From: CAYTID01 sp964437735
Lineage (GTDB): Bacteria; Bacteroidota; Ignavibacteria; UBA10030; BY39
Assembly (NCBI GenBank): GCA_964437735.1
Contig: CAYTID010000013.1
Coordinates: forward strand, 1 to 39,083
Direction of reading: 5' to 3'
Length of the DNA: 39,083 bases
Under the pieces are notes generated by a model. The model saw nothing but the letters and a program-made list of their open reading frames with translations, was not told the DNA's origin and did no database searches. Shown one piece after another: positions 15,809 through 24,250 of the stretch. The translations under genes were made by a program, and so were the position numbers. Within the stretch, counting starts at the first letter, position 1, and the number at the start of each line of letters is the position of its first letter.

Positions 15809-16450
15809 TTATTTACGAAATTTTACGTCGATGTCGTTGATTTTATTCACCCTTTTTTGATGTCGCTCCCCTGCAAAATTTGTTTGTAACCATATCTTTA
15901 CGATTGATTTGGCAAAGTCCGCTCCTAATAATCGCCCCCCAATCGTAAGAACGTTCGCATCGTTATGCTCTCTGCTGCTAAAAGCAGCTAATTCTGTCTG
16001 GCAGGCAGCCGCTCTGATACCCGGTATCTTGTTAGCTACCATTGCTGAGGCAACTCCGATAGCATCGATCATAATTCCTTTATCCGCGTCCCCGTTTGAA
16101 ACCAGTTTCGCAACAGCAAATGCAAAGTCTGGGTAGTCACAAGCTTCCTCTGAATTCGTTCCTACATCTTTAATTTTATAACCGTAAGATTCGATAAACG
16201 GTTTTAATTCTTCCTTCAGACGAAAACCACCATGATCACTCCCGATGGCTAAAGTGCCTTTATATTCTATTTTTGCTGGTTTTGATTCTGCCGGTTTTAC
16301 CGGCTCGGTAGTTTGAACTATCTCTATTTTCAAATTTTTTGCAAGGTCAATCGCAGCCGATGTTACAATAGCATTCTGGTTTACATGAAGCGTTTTTACG
16401 CCTCTTTTATATGCTTCTCTGATATTTAATTCTGAAATCAGCTTTTTCAT
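15809..16450 (-). CDS. RpiB/LacAB-family sugar-phosphate isomerase variant with N-terminal extension
   Basis: Residues 65-213 form an RpiB-type isomerase domain (GSDHGGFRLKEEL at 70-82, SREHNDANV with His162, ANKIPGIRAA). RpiB interconverts ribose-5-phosphate and ribulose-5-phosphate. Two features are odd. The active-site Cys of the usual GxxxCGTGIGMS loop is Asp129 (GIMIDAIGVASA), as in variant RpiB proteins I associate with microcompartment loci; Mycobacterium RpiB also lacks this Cys. Residues 1-45 add a small domain (REAYKRGVKTLHV, NAIVTSAAIDLAK) resembling the short N-terminal segment of several microcompartment-linked enzymes. A Pro/Lys-rich linker joins the two. No shell genes are in the window. 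The substrate may therefore differ from ribose-5-phosphate. The gene lies 54 bases after manC. Confidence 0.85.
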   Translation of the reverse strand: MKKLISELNIREAYKRGVKTLHVNQNAIVTSAAIDLAKNLKIEIVQTTEPVKPAESKPAKIEYKGTLAIGSDHGGFRLKEELKPFIESYGYKIKDVGTNSEEACDYPDFAFAVAKLVSNGDADKGIMIDAIGVASAMVANKIPGIRAAACQTELAAFSSREHNDANVLTIGGRLLGADFAKSIVKIWLQTNFAGERHQKRVNKINDIDVKFRK

Positions 16451-16504
16451 TGAGTTACACGTTTGATGTAGAATTTACACAATTTTTCGATTTTTTCAAA
16501 TTAA

Positions 16505-17593
16505 TCATAGGTATTCATCCAGATGCTTCCGTTTCAAGTAATCTACTACCTCTTTTACATCCTGCGACTTCCCCGCTTTGCATATCAACAAAGCATCGTC
16601 GGTATTAATTATAATTAGATCTTCCACATCAATAGCCGCTGTAAATTTATTTTGTGTGTGAATTAACGTGTTTTTGGTATTATGCAGCATAACTTTTCCG
16701 GTTACGCTATTCCCCTTCTCGTCTTTTCCAGAAAGTCGATAAACTTCATCCCAGGAACCGACATCACTCCAGCCAAAGTCGCCTTTTAACACTAATACTT
16801 CATGAGCTTTTTCCATTACACCGTAATCTATTGAGATACCACGGATAATTTTGTAGCTTAATTCCAGATATTGATCAAATTTTTCAGTCCCAATATATGA
16901 ATCAACCTTCATTAATTCATCATACATATCGGGTAAAGATTTTTGTATTTCGTTTAAAATTGTATCGACCCTCCAAATGAACATTCCGCTGTTCCAAAGA
17001 AATTCGCCGCTTTCGATAAATCTTTTGGCAGTTTCCGGATTGGGCTTTTCGGCAAAAGTTTTAACTGTATAAACTCCCCTATCGAAATAAGGATTCGCTC
17101 CGTTTTTCACATCGTTAAATTGTATATATCCATATCCCGTTTCAGGCCTGGTTGGTTGGATTCCAACCGTAACAAGCTTGCCGGACTCATAGGCAACCCA
17201 AATAGCAAGACGCAATACTCGATGAAATTCCTCTTCGTTTTGTATAACATGATCTGCCGGTAATGCAACCATCACAGCTTCCGGATCAATTCGTTTTAAA
17301 TATAATGCTGCAAGCCCTATACATGGAGCAGTATTTCTGCCAAAAGGTTCTACAATAATGTTGTCAGCCGGAATACTTGGTACTTGCTTCGTTATTAAGC
17401 TTTTCTGAATTTTATTCGTAACAACTAATATTCTGTTCGGCTCAATAACACTATTCAGTCTTTTGACAGTGTTAACAATCATAGTGTCTTTTCCAAAAAT
17501 CTCCAATAATTGTTTTGGGGATTTTTCACGACTACGCGGCCAAAACCTCGCCCCCACACCGCCGGCCATTATTACTGCATATACATTCGGCAT
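16505..17593 (-). CDS. manC: Mannose-1-phosphate guanylyltransferase
   Basis: A 362-residue nucleotidyltransferase making GDP-mannose from mannose-1-phosphate and GTP, the donor for mannose- and fucose-containing glycans. The nucleotide-binding motif AGGVGARFWPRSREKSPKQ opens the protein. Family marks EPFGRNTAPCIGLAA, ALPADHVI, GYGYIQ, FAEKPNPETA, and ENWGS-like GDFGWSDVGSWDEV are all present. It lacks the C-terminal isomerase domain of bifunctional ManC/AlgA, matching the short form common in this group. AAAGGAG gives a good ribosome site. It sits 14 bases after alr. A GT4 glycosyltransferase at 32523-33626 is a possible consumer of its product, though it is far away. Confidence 0.92.
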   Translation of the reverse strand: MPNVYAVIMAGGVGARFWPRSREKSPKQLLEIFGKDTMIVNTVKRLNSVIEPNRILVVTNKIQKSLITKQVPSIPADNIIVEPFGRNTAPCIGLAALYLKRIDPEAVMVALPADHVIQNEEEFHRVLRLAIWVAYESGKLVTVGIQPTRPETGYGYIQFNDVKNGANPYFDRGVYTVKTFAEKPNPETAKRFIESGEFLWNSGMFIWRVDTILNEIQKSLPDMYDELMKVDSYIGTEKFDQYLELSYKIIRGISIDYGVMEKAHEVLVLKGDFGWSDVGSWDEVYRLSGKDEKGNSVTGKVMLHNTKNTLIHTQNKFTAAIDVEDLIIINTDDALLICKAGKSQDVKEVVDYLKRKHLDEYL

Positions 17594-17607
17594 TCTTATA
17601 CTCCTTT

Positions 17608-18720
17608 CTATAAGTAAACCCTAGGAACTCTTTCAGAAATATTACACAATATTTCATAAGGAATCGTTCCGACTTTTTCAGATAATTGATTAATATCTAT
17701 ATTTAAATTTTCCTGCTTTCCGATAATCACGACTTCATCTCCAACGTGTATATCGTTACCCTCTCCTATATCCACCATTATTTGATCCATGCAGATCGCT
17801 CCTACTACGGGAAATAATTTTCCATTTATAATGACTTCAGATTTACCGGTCAATAATCGACTGTATCCGTCTCCGTAGCCGACAGGAATTGTTGCAATTT
17901 TTGTTCTTAACTTTGTAAAATATTTCCTCCCGTAACTGATACTCCTGTTCGCTTCAACATATTTAATAAATACTATTCTCGATTTGAGTGATAACGCCGG
18001 ATTGATTTGAATTTTATTGGATCCGATCTGAGACGGAAAAATTCCATACAAAATTAATCCGGGCCTCACCATGTTGTAGTGGGATTCATGTAAATTTATT
18101 ACGGCGCTGCTATTGGAAATGTGCTTGAACGGAATATCAATACCTATGGATTTAATCTTATCCAGTAAGTGATTAAATTTTTTAATTTGTTCATATGCAA
18201 AACTTTTATCAGAATCCTCGGCAGTTGCCAAATGGCTGTAAATTCCTAAAAGTTCAATATGTTTCATTCCTGCAACTTTCTCAACAAATGGAATCGCATT
18301 CTCAGAATGAACACCGATCCTCTCCATACCTGTATCGATTTTTAAATGGACTTTTGCTTTTTGTGCTGAAAATTCTCGGACATCTGTATTAATTCGTTCG
18401 GCTAGCTCAATAGAAGAAACGGTTATCTCAAGATTATTCGCTAAAAAATGTTGAATCTGGTCACCCAAGACTCCTCCTAATACTAAAATCGGAGTTGTGA
18501 TTCCATTTTTTCTGAGGATTATCCCTTCCTCCAAGAATCCCACTCCCAAATAATCAATCCCGAATTTTACAAAAGCCTTGGATGTTTCAACTAAACCATG
18601 ACCGTATGCGTTGGCTTTTACAATCCCCATAACTTTAACAGTATCACCTACTATTAGCTTGACAGCAGCGAGGTTATGCTGCAAAGCTTCCAATGATATT
18701 TCAGCGCGAGTGGGTCTCAT
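17608..18720 (-). CDS. alr: Alanine racemase
   Basis: A 370-residue fold-type III PLP enzyme that makes D-alanine for peptidoglycan. The PLP lysine is Lys35 (VKANAYGHG) and the second catalytic base is Tyr263 (SISYGRKYF). The carboxylate-binding IDTGMERIG and the phosphate-binding SNSSAV region are intact, as is the C-terminal CMDQIMVD motif. Length is standard. It is followed after 14 bases by manC and preceded by atpC with a 56-base gap, so atpD-atpC-alr-manC-rpiB may be one long transcript with wall- and glycan-precursor genes behind the ATP synthase subunits. No strong ribosome site is seen. Confidence 0.95.
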   Translation of the reverse strand: MRPTRAEISLEALQHNLAAVKLIVGDTVKVMGIVKANAYGHGLVETSKAFVKFGIDYLGVGFLEEGIILRKNGITTPILVLGGVLGDQIQHFLANNLEITVSSIELAERINTDVREFSAQKAKVHLKIDTGMERIGVHSENAIPFVEKVAGMKHIELLGIYSHLATAEDSDKSFAYEQIKKFNHLLDKIKSIGIDIPFKHISNSSAVINLHESHYNMVRPGLILYGIFPSQIGSNKIQINPALSLKSRIVFIKYVEANRSISYGRKYFTKLRTKIATIPVGYGDGYSRLLTGKSEVIINGKLFPVVGAICMDQIMVDIGEGNDIHVGDEVVIIGKQENLNIDINQLSEKVGTIPYEILCNISERVPRVYL

Positions 18721-18776
18721 TTTAAAGAGATATTAAAAATTTTGTTTGATTTTTTTCGAAGTGATCAGAGGTTCGA

Positions 18777-19190
18777 TCAATCAGTTTTACTACCGATACG
18801 GATTCTGTTCAGAGCTCTGTTCAATGCCGCTTCCGCACGGAGTAAATCAGTTCCGGGTTTTCTTTCTTTAATTCTTTTATTCGCTCTGTCGCGAGCAGCT
18901 TCCGCCCGTTTAATATCTATCTCGTTGGCATCTTCAATAGTTTCTGCCAACATCACGGCAACATTGTTTTTAATTTCTACAAAACCGCCGCTTGTTGAGT
19001 ATCTCGTTTCTTTACTTTCTTTTGTTAATAACTTAACTTCTCCGACACCGATTGCCGAAAGAAGCGGGGCGTGGCTGATTAATACCTGGAATCCACCCAA
19101 AACACCCGGCGCGCTGAAGCTTACAACTTCACCGCTGAAAATCGTTTTTTTTGGAGTAACTATCTCTAATCTATACGGTCTATCAAACAT
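18777..19190 (-). CDS. atpC: F-type ATP synthase epsilon subunit
   Basis: A 137-residue epsilon subunit. The N-terminal beta sandwich has LEIVTPKKTIFSGEV, then SAPGVLGGFQVLISHAPLLS and GGFVEIKNNVAVMLAE. The C-terminal helical hairpin follows (ANEIDIKRAEAARDRANKRI). Epsilon couples the c-ring to the catalytic head and inhibits ATP hydrolysis through the helical domain. It starts 6 bases after the atpD stop. atpD and atpC stand apart from the other ATP synthase genes, which are not in the window; this split is typical of the Bacteroidota/Chlorobiota lineage. Confidence 0.95.
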   Translation of the reverse strand: MFDRPYRLEIVTPKKTIFSGEVVSFSAPGVLGGFQVLISHAPLLSAIGVGEVKLLTKESKETRYSTSGGFVEIKNNVAVMLAETIEDANEIDIKRAEAARDRANKRIKERKPGTDLLRAEAALNRALNRIRIGSKTD

Positions 19191-19196
19191 TTTCGA

Positions 19197-20597
19197 TTAC
19201 ATTTTCTTCGCTTTTTCTAGAACTTCTTCAATCGTACCCGCCATGAAGAATGCCCCTTCGGGTATATCGTCGTATTCACCTTCCACAATTCCTTTGAAAC
19301 CTTTGATTGTATCTTCCAATTTTACATACCTTCCGGGAATTCCTGTAAATTGTTCAGCAACAAAGAATGGCTGAGAGAGAAACTTTTGAATTTTTCTGGC
19401 ACGAGATACAACTAATTTATCCTGATCGGATAGTTCATCCATTCCCAGTATATTAATAATATCTTGTAAGTCTTTGTAACCTTGCAGAACTTCTTTCACT
19501 TTCTTGGCGACGTTGTAATGCTCATGACCTATTACACCCGGCTCTAGAATTCTCGAAGTAGAGTCAAGCGGATCAACAGCCGGATAAATACCCAACTCGG
19601 CAATCTGACGGCTTAACACCGTTGTCGCATCGAGGTGACTGAAAGTAGTAGCCGGCGCCGGATCAGTCAAATCATCTGCCGGAACATAAATTGCCTGTAC
19701 CGAAGTTATTGATCCTTTTGTGGTTGAAGTTATACGCTCCTGTAATTCTCCCATCTCAGATGAAAGAGTCGGCTGATAACCTACTGCCGAAGGCATTCTG
19801 CCGAGTAATGCGGAAACTTCAGACCCTGCTTGCACGAATCGGAAAATATTATCGATAAACAAGAGAACGTCTTTCCCTTCTTCATCACGAAAATATTCAG
19901 CCATTGTCAAAGCGGTCAAACCAACGCGTTGTCTTGCGCCCGGAGGTTCATTCATCTGTCCGAAAACCAACGCCGTTTTATCAATTACTCCGCCTTCTTT
20001 CATTTCGAGCCAAAGGTCATTGCCTTCACGAGTCCTTTCGCCGACACCTCCAAACACAGAATATCCGCCATGATGCATGGCTATATTATGAATTAATTCC
20101 ATAATAATAACAGTTTTTCCTACACCGGCACCGCCGAATAGACCTGTTTTTCCTCCGCGCGAATAAGGCTCCAGAAGGTCAATTACCTTTATTCCGGTTT
20201 CGAACATTTCTTTCTGAGTGCTTAAATTTTTGAAATCAGGGGCTGGTCTGTGTATCGGATAATATTTTTTACTTTGAATGGGGGGAAGTCCGTCGATGCC
20301 TTGTCCTATAACATTAATTAATCTGCCTAATACATTTGGACCTACAGGAACTTTAATCGGTTCGCAGGTATCGATTGCTTTCATCCCTCTTACTAATCCG
20401 TCGGTCGAATCCATCGCCACTGCCCGTACACGTTCTTCACCTAAATGCTGCTGAACTTCACAGATTAATTCTTCTTCAATTCCTTCGATATTTGTACGGT
20501 GAATTTTAATTGAATTAAGAATTGCCGGAAGTTGTCCCCCCGAAAAATCTATATCTATAACCGGACCGATTACTTGAATAATTCTACCTTCGTTCAT
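19197..20597 (-). CDS. atpD: F-type ATP synthase beta subunit
   Basis: This is the catalytic beta subunit, 466 residues from ATG 20597. That start is chosen for its AAAGGA ribosome site and because the family N-terminus is GRIIQVIGPVIDIDF; a TTG at 20624 would add nine atypical residues. It carries the Walker A motif GGAGVGKT, the catalytic Glu in GGVGERTREGNDLW, the Walker B motif VLLFIDNIFRF, and the DELSEED-like loop here as GMDELSDQDK. It works in the cytoplasmic F1 head. A 10-base-pair hairpin lies in its leader (20623-20645). Confidence 0.97.
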   Translation of the reverse strand: MNEGRIIQVIGPVIDIDFSGGQLPAILNSIKIHRTNIEGIEEELICEVQQHLGEERVRAVAMDSTDGLVRGMKAIDTCEPIKVPVGPNVLGRLINVIGQGIDGLPPIQSKKYYPIHRPAPDFKNLSTQKEMFETGIKVIDLLEPYSRGGKTGLFGGAGVGKTVIIMELIHNIAMHHGGYSVFGGVGERTREGNDLWLEMKEGGVIDKTALVFGQMNEPPGARQRVGLTALTMAEYFRDEEGKDVLLFIDNIFRFVQAGSEVSALLGRMPSAVGYQPTLSSEMGELQERITSTTKGSITSVQAIYVPADDLTDPAPATTFSHLDATTVLSRQIAELGIYPAVDPLDSTSRILEPGVIGHEHYNVAKKVKEVLQGYKDLQDIINILGMDELSDQDKLVVSRARKIQKFLSQPFFVAEQFTGIPGRYVKLEDTIKGFKGIVEGEYDDIPEGAFFMAGTIEEVLEKAKKM

Positions 20598-20622
20598 AAA
20601 ATTCCTTTCAAACTTTAAAAAC

Positions 20623-20645
20623 AAATCCTGATTTTATCAGGATTT
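20623..20645 (-). promoter_or_regulatory. Terminator-like hairpin in the atpD leader
   Basis: A perfect 10-base inverted repeat (20623-20632 with 20636-20645, 3-base loop) lies about 26 bases upstream of ATG 20597. On the minus strand the stem is followed by a T-rich tract ending in five Ts, as in an intrinsic terminator. It could attenuate atpDC transcription, protect the 5' end, or stop antisense transcripts. The sequence does not decide between these. Confidence 0.5.
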
Positions 20646-20810
20646 TAATATGATAATTGTAAAATTCGGAATAAATATAAGATAAAAATGGGAAAGATAC
20701 AAACCCCGTTTTTTGCCAAAATTGTGTTTTACTGCTTAGAAAAATCATATTTGCAATATTTTCTTTAAACAAAATTAATTATCATCTGAAAAAAATATCT
20801 TTAAATTACC

Positions 20811-20839
20811 TTGAATATTTCACTTCTTTTAAGTAATTT
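20811..20839 (+). promoter_or_regulatory. Weak candidate promoter for the AMMECR1-Memo operon
   Basis: TTGAAT at 20811-20816 and TAATTT at 20834-20839 are 17 bases apart. The match is modest, but the position fits a start near 20846, just ahead of the TTG start at 20860. Confidence 0.3.
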
Positions 20840-20859
20840 TGAAAAAATGAGATGAAGAA

Positions 20860-21402
20860 TTGTATACTCAAGAGGAAATAGGATATTTACTGAAAATTGC
20901 GAGATTATCGATAATTTCTTCTTTGAAAAATCAATCGCCTCCCGATTATTCCGACTGCCCATGTTCGTTATTACAAAAAGCGGGGGCGTTTGTTACATTA
21001 CACAAATTTGGAGATCTTCGGGGTTGCATAGGCTACCTTGACGGAGTTAAACCTCTTGTGGAAACTATTGTTGAGGTTGCCCCGAAATCAGCTTTTGAAG
21101 ACCCGCGCTTTCTTCCCGTAACAGAGGACGAGATCGAAGATTTGCAAATTGAAATTTCTGTTTTGACTCCGATGAAACTGATTAAAAATATTGATGAAAT
21201 TGAAGTCGGAAATCACGGCTTGATGATGGAAAGAGGTAATCACCGCGGATTATTATTACCGCAGGTAGCTACGGAATATAATTGGGACCGGGAAACATTT
21301 TTAAATCAGACTGCACGAAAAGCCGGTTTATCATACAATGAATGGAAAAGGGGAGATGTAAAAATCTATATTTTCTCTGCAGAAATTTTTAATGAATCAT
21401 AG
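20860..21402 (+). CDS. AMMECR1-domain protein (AmmeMemoRadiSam system protein A)
   Basis: A 180-residue AMMECR1 protein. The hallmark motif is GDLRGCIGYLDG, followed by SAFEDPRFLPVTEDE, GNHRGLLLPQVATEYNW and the tail ARKAGLSYNEW. Biochemical function of the family is unknown; in many prokaryotes it is encoded beside a Memo protein and a radical-SAM enzyme. Here Memo follows after 26 bases but no radical-SAM gene is present. The start is TTG 20860: an in-frame TGA lies three codons upstream and the next ATG is far inside the domain. It is divergent from atpD across a 262-base AT-rich spacer. Confidence 0.92.
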   Translation: MYTQEEIGYLLKIARLSIISSLKNQSPPDYSDCPCSLLQKAGAFVTLHKFGDLRGCIGYLDGVKPLVETIVEVAPKSAFEDPRFLPVTEDEIEDLQIEISVLTPMKLIKNIDEIEVGNHGLMMERGNHRGLLLPQVATEYNWDRETFLNQTARKAGLSYNEWKRGDVKIYIFSAEIFNES

Positions 21403-21428
21403 TAAGAATAATTATATGAGATTTATTT

Positions 21429-22265
21429 ATGGATAGATGGAGTGTCCGACCCGCTTCTGTTGCCGGAATGTTTTATCCTCACGACGGAAAAAACTTGATG
21501 AAGCAAGTAGTTGAATTAACCGAACGGGCTAAACCAAAAAGAATAAAAGGCAACCTGATTGCACTAATTTCACCTCATGCCGGTTATTTATATTCCGGTT
21601 TGACAGCCGCACACGGTTTCAAACTGCTAAAAGGAAAATCGTACGATACTGTAGTAATAATCGCACCAAGCCATCATGAATATTTTGAAGGCGTATCTGT
21701 CTATCCCGGAAATGCTTACCGGACTCCGCTTGGCGAGGTTCTGATCGATATCGAACTGCGAAAAGAACTGCTGAAATCCACCAGCTTAATTAAAGAATCT
21801 TCGCAAGGCCACGGCGATGAGCATGCAGTTGAAGTACAGCTCCCCTTTTTACAAATCGAACTTACTAACTTTAAATTGCTCCCAATTGTAATTGGCAATC
21901 AAACAAAGGATGTAATATATAAAGTAGGTGAAGTGATCGGAAGTGTACTCAGAAATAAAAAAGCATTAATTGTTGCAAGCACCGATTTATCACACTATCA
22001 CCCATACGACGTTGCAATTAAGTTGGATAAAATCGCTATTGACCATATAGCAAAATTCGATTATGAAAATTTATTATCCGATTTAAACGACCAAAATACT
22101 GAAGCTTGCGGTGGCGGAGCAGCAGCGGCAGCCCTGATCGCTGCAAACATTTTAGGAGCCAACAAAGTTGAATTACTTCACAGTTGCAACTCGGGCGACA
22201 TCACAGGCGATAAAGGGGGAGTTGTTGGTTATATGTCTGCTGCCGTAATCAAATCCGAAAAATAA
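21429..22265 (+). CDS. Memo family protein (AmmeMemoRadiSam system protein B)
   Basis: The 278-residue product belongs to the Memo family, related to class III non-haem dioxygenases. Candidate metal ligands and active-site residues, matching the His-His-Cys set of human MEMO1, are His50 (ISPHAGY), His82/His83 (PSHHEYF) and Cys227 (EACGGG). EHAVEVQLPFL and STDLSHYHPY are also conserved. Human MEMO1 binds iron or copper and affects redox signalling; the bacterial role is not established. The stop codon overlaps the start of the next gene by one base (TAATG), so it is translated together with the DUF2520 protein. There is no clear ribosome site of its own. Confidence 0.93.
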   Translation: MDRWSVRPASVAGMFYPHDGKNLMKQVVELTERAKPKRIKGNLIALISPHAGYLYSGLTAAHGFKLLKGKSYDTVVIIAPSHHEYFEGVSVYPGNAYRTPLGEVLIDIELRKELLKSTSLIKESSQGHGDEHAVEVQLPFLQIELTNFKLLPIVIGNQTKDVIYKVGEVIGSVLRNKKALIVASTDLSHYHPYDVAIKLDKIAIDHIAKFDYENLLSDLNDQNTEACGGGAAAAALIAANILGANKVELLHSCNSGDITGDKGGVVGYMSAAVIKSEK

Positions 22266-23167
22266 TGCCTTACAAAAACATTAAAACCTCAATCATCGGA
22301 GCCGGAGCGGTTGGTTCTGTAATTGCCTCACTTTTGTTTGATCGGAAAATATCTGTTGTCAGTATAATCGACACCAACAAAGCAAAGGCAAGAAAACTGG
22401 CTAAAAAACTCGGATGTAAAAACTATTCTACCGATATTTCAGGTTTAAGTAAAACAACTAATTTCTTATTTATAACAACTCCCGATGATAAAATACATAC
22501 GGTTACAAAACAAATTGTAAATGAATCTCCATTAAATTTCAGAAACTTAACGGTATTACACACTTCGGGTGTTCATACGTCGGATATCCTTTCTCCTTTT
22601 AAAAAGAAAGGATCAGAAATTTTATCGTTCCACCCTATTCAATCTTTTCCAAAAAATTTTTCTGTTAAAAAACAGAAAAAGAGTTTTAAAAATATTTATA
22701 TCGGCATAGAAGGAAGCGCTAACGGACAAAAAACGGGAAGTTATCTGGCAAGACTACTCGATTGTAATCCGGTTGTTCTAGATAAAAGAACAAAACCATT
22801 ACATCATATCGCGTGTGTTTTTGCTTCTAACTATATATCAACCTTATTAAATGCTATTTCAAAACTAAACCGGAGAATGAACGGCAACAAGAATTGGGCA
22901 GATGTATATCTTCCGCTTATGCGAACAACTATCGATAACTCACGCGAATCGGGTCCTGCCAATTCTTTAACCGGACCGATTGAACGCGGCGATCATAAAA
23001 CCGTTATGATTCACTTACAATCACTTGAAACTTATATACCGGAATTGTTAAATTTGTACATTAGGCTGGCATTAGATACAGCTAATTTGGCATATCAAAA
23101 AGGAAGTCTGCGTGTTGATCAGTATAAAGAATTTAAAAAAATATTTCACAAAAAGGAGATTGAATGA
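22265..23167 (+). CDS. Rossmann-like NAD(P)-binding protein with DUF2520 domain
   Basis: A protein of 300 residues. Residues 5-130 form an NAD(P)-binding Rossmann domain (SIIGAGAVGSVIASLL; TTPDDKI), and about 150-285 a helical DUF2520 domain (HHIACVFASNY; GPIERGD). The architecture resembles ketopantoate reductase and pyrroline-5-carboxylate reductase-like dehydrogenases, including the SFHPIQSFP segment typical of DUF2520 proteins. Substrate is unknown. The start overlaps the Memo stop by one base and its stop overlaps the next start (ATGA), so three genes are translationally coupled. Confidence 0.88.
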   Translation: MPYKNIKTSIIGAGAVGSVIASLLFDRKISVVSIIDTNKAKARKLAKKLGCKNYSTDISGLSKTTNFLFITTPDDKIHTVTKQIVNESPLNFRNLTVLHTSGVHTSDILSPFKKKGSEILSFHPIQSFPKNFSVKKQKKSFKNIYIGIEGSANGQKTGSYLARLLDCNPVVLDKRTKPLHHIACVFASNYISTLLNAISKLNRRMNGNKNWADVYLPLMRTTIDNSRESGPANSLTGPIERGDHKTVMIHLQSLETYIPELLNLYIRLALDTANLAYQKGSLRVDQYKEFKKIFHKKEIE

Positions 23168-24231
23168 AAGCACTTATCGCCAGCGGTGGTCGCGGAACAC
23201 GTCTGCGCCCCATTACCCATACACAAAATAAGCATTTAATTCCAATCGCAAACAAACCGATACTTCATTACGCAATTGAGGCGGTTGCCGGAGCCGGAAT
23301 TAAACAGGTTGGAATAATTGTAAATGCCGACAACAACGAAGTACAGGACGCAATCGGAAGCGGAAAGAAATGGGGAATAAACATTACCTATATTCCTCAG
23401 GAAGCTCCTTTAGGTTTAGCTCATGTTGTTAAAATTGCCGAACCGTTTATCGGTAAAGACGATTTTATTTTTTACCTTGGCGATAATATGGTGGTTGGCG
23501 GGGTTAAACGCTTCATTCAAGAATTTAAAAAATCAAAATTTAACTGCTGGCTCACACTCGCAAAAGTAAAAGACCCCGAAAGATTCGGAGTTCCGGAAAT
23601 AAATTCCCGCGGCAGAATTATCGGCGTAGAAGAAAAACCAAAAAAACCCAAAAGTAGTTATGCCGTTTCCGGAATTTACATCTACGATTCAAATATTTTC
23701 AAAGCATGCAATAGTATTAATCCGAGTGCGCGCGGAGAACTTGAAATTTCCGATGCTCATCAATGGCTTATCGACCATAAATATAAAGTCGGGTCAAGTG
23801 AAATTACCGGCTGGTGGAAGGACACAGGCAAACCTTCCGATTTACTCGAAGCCAACAGGTTAATTCTGGATAATCAGGAAACAAGAATCGATGGAGATGC
23901 AGATAACTTGTCAACAATTCTCGGAAAAGTTGTCATAGAAAAGGGAGCTCGAATTATTAACAGTGTTGTCCGAGGACCAGTAATCGTTGGAAAGGATTGT
24001 GTAATTGAAAACAGTTACCTTGGACCTTTCACATCCATCGATGATCGCACGGTTGTAAATAACAGTGAAGTTGAATACAGCATTGTATTAAAAAATTGTA
24101 AAATTACAAATGTTAAAATCAGAATTGAAGGTAGCATACTGGGAAATGACGTTGAAATAGTCGATGCAAATAAAAAACCATATGTTCACCGATTTATGAT
24201 TGCCGATCAGAGCCGAGTCGAAATAGCATAA
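23164..24231 (+). CDS. Nucleotidyltransferase, long-form glucose-1-phosphate thymidylyltransferase
   Basis: A 355-residue sugar-phosphate nucleotidyltransferase. The catalytic domain has ASGGRGTRLRPIT and KHLIPIANKPIL, FYLGDNMV, the FGVPEIN and VEEKPKKP region, and GWWKDTGKPSD. From about 245 to the end is a left-handed beta-helix of hexapeptide repeats (VRGPVIVGKDCVIENSYLGP), which marks the long RmlA form rather than the 290-residue type. It probably makes dTDP-glucose or a related activated sugar; UTP use is possible. It overlaps the DUF2520 gene by 4 bases (ATGA). No rmlB, rmlC or rmlD is nearby. Confidence 0.9.
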   Translation: MKALIASGGRGTRLRPITHTQNKHLIPIANKPILHYAIEAVAGAGIKQVGIIVNADNNEVQDAIGSGKKWGINITYIPQEAPLGLAHVVKIAEPFIGKDDFIFYLGDNMVVGGVKRFIQEFKKSKFNCWLTLAKVKDPERFGVPEINSRGRIIGVEEKPKKPKSSYAVSGIYIYDSNIFKACNSINPSARGELEISDAHQWLIDHKYKVGSSEITGWWKDTGKPSDLLEANRLILDNQETRIDGDADNLSTILGKVVIEKGARIINSVVRGPVIVGKDCVIENSYLGPFTSIDDRTVVNNSEVEYSIVLKNCKITNVKIRIEGSILGNDVEIVDANKKPYVHRFMIADQSRVEIA

Positions 24232-24250
24232 AACATAAAAAGGAAAAAAT

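Noticed and set aside
20598..20624. Nine-residue extension of atpD from TTG 20624
   Set aside because: ATG 20597 has an AAAGGA ribosome site and matches the family N-terminus; the extension reads through the hairpin region.
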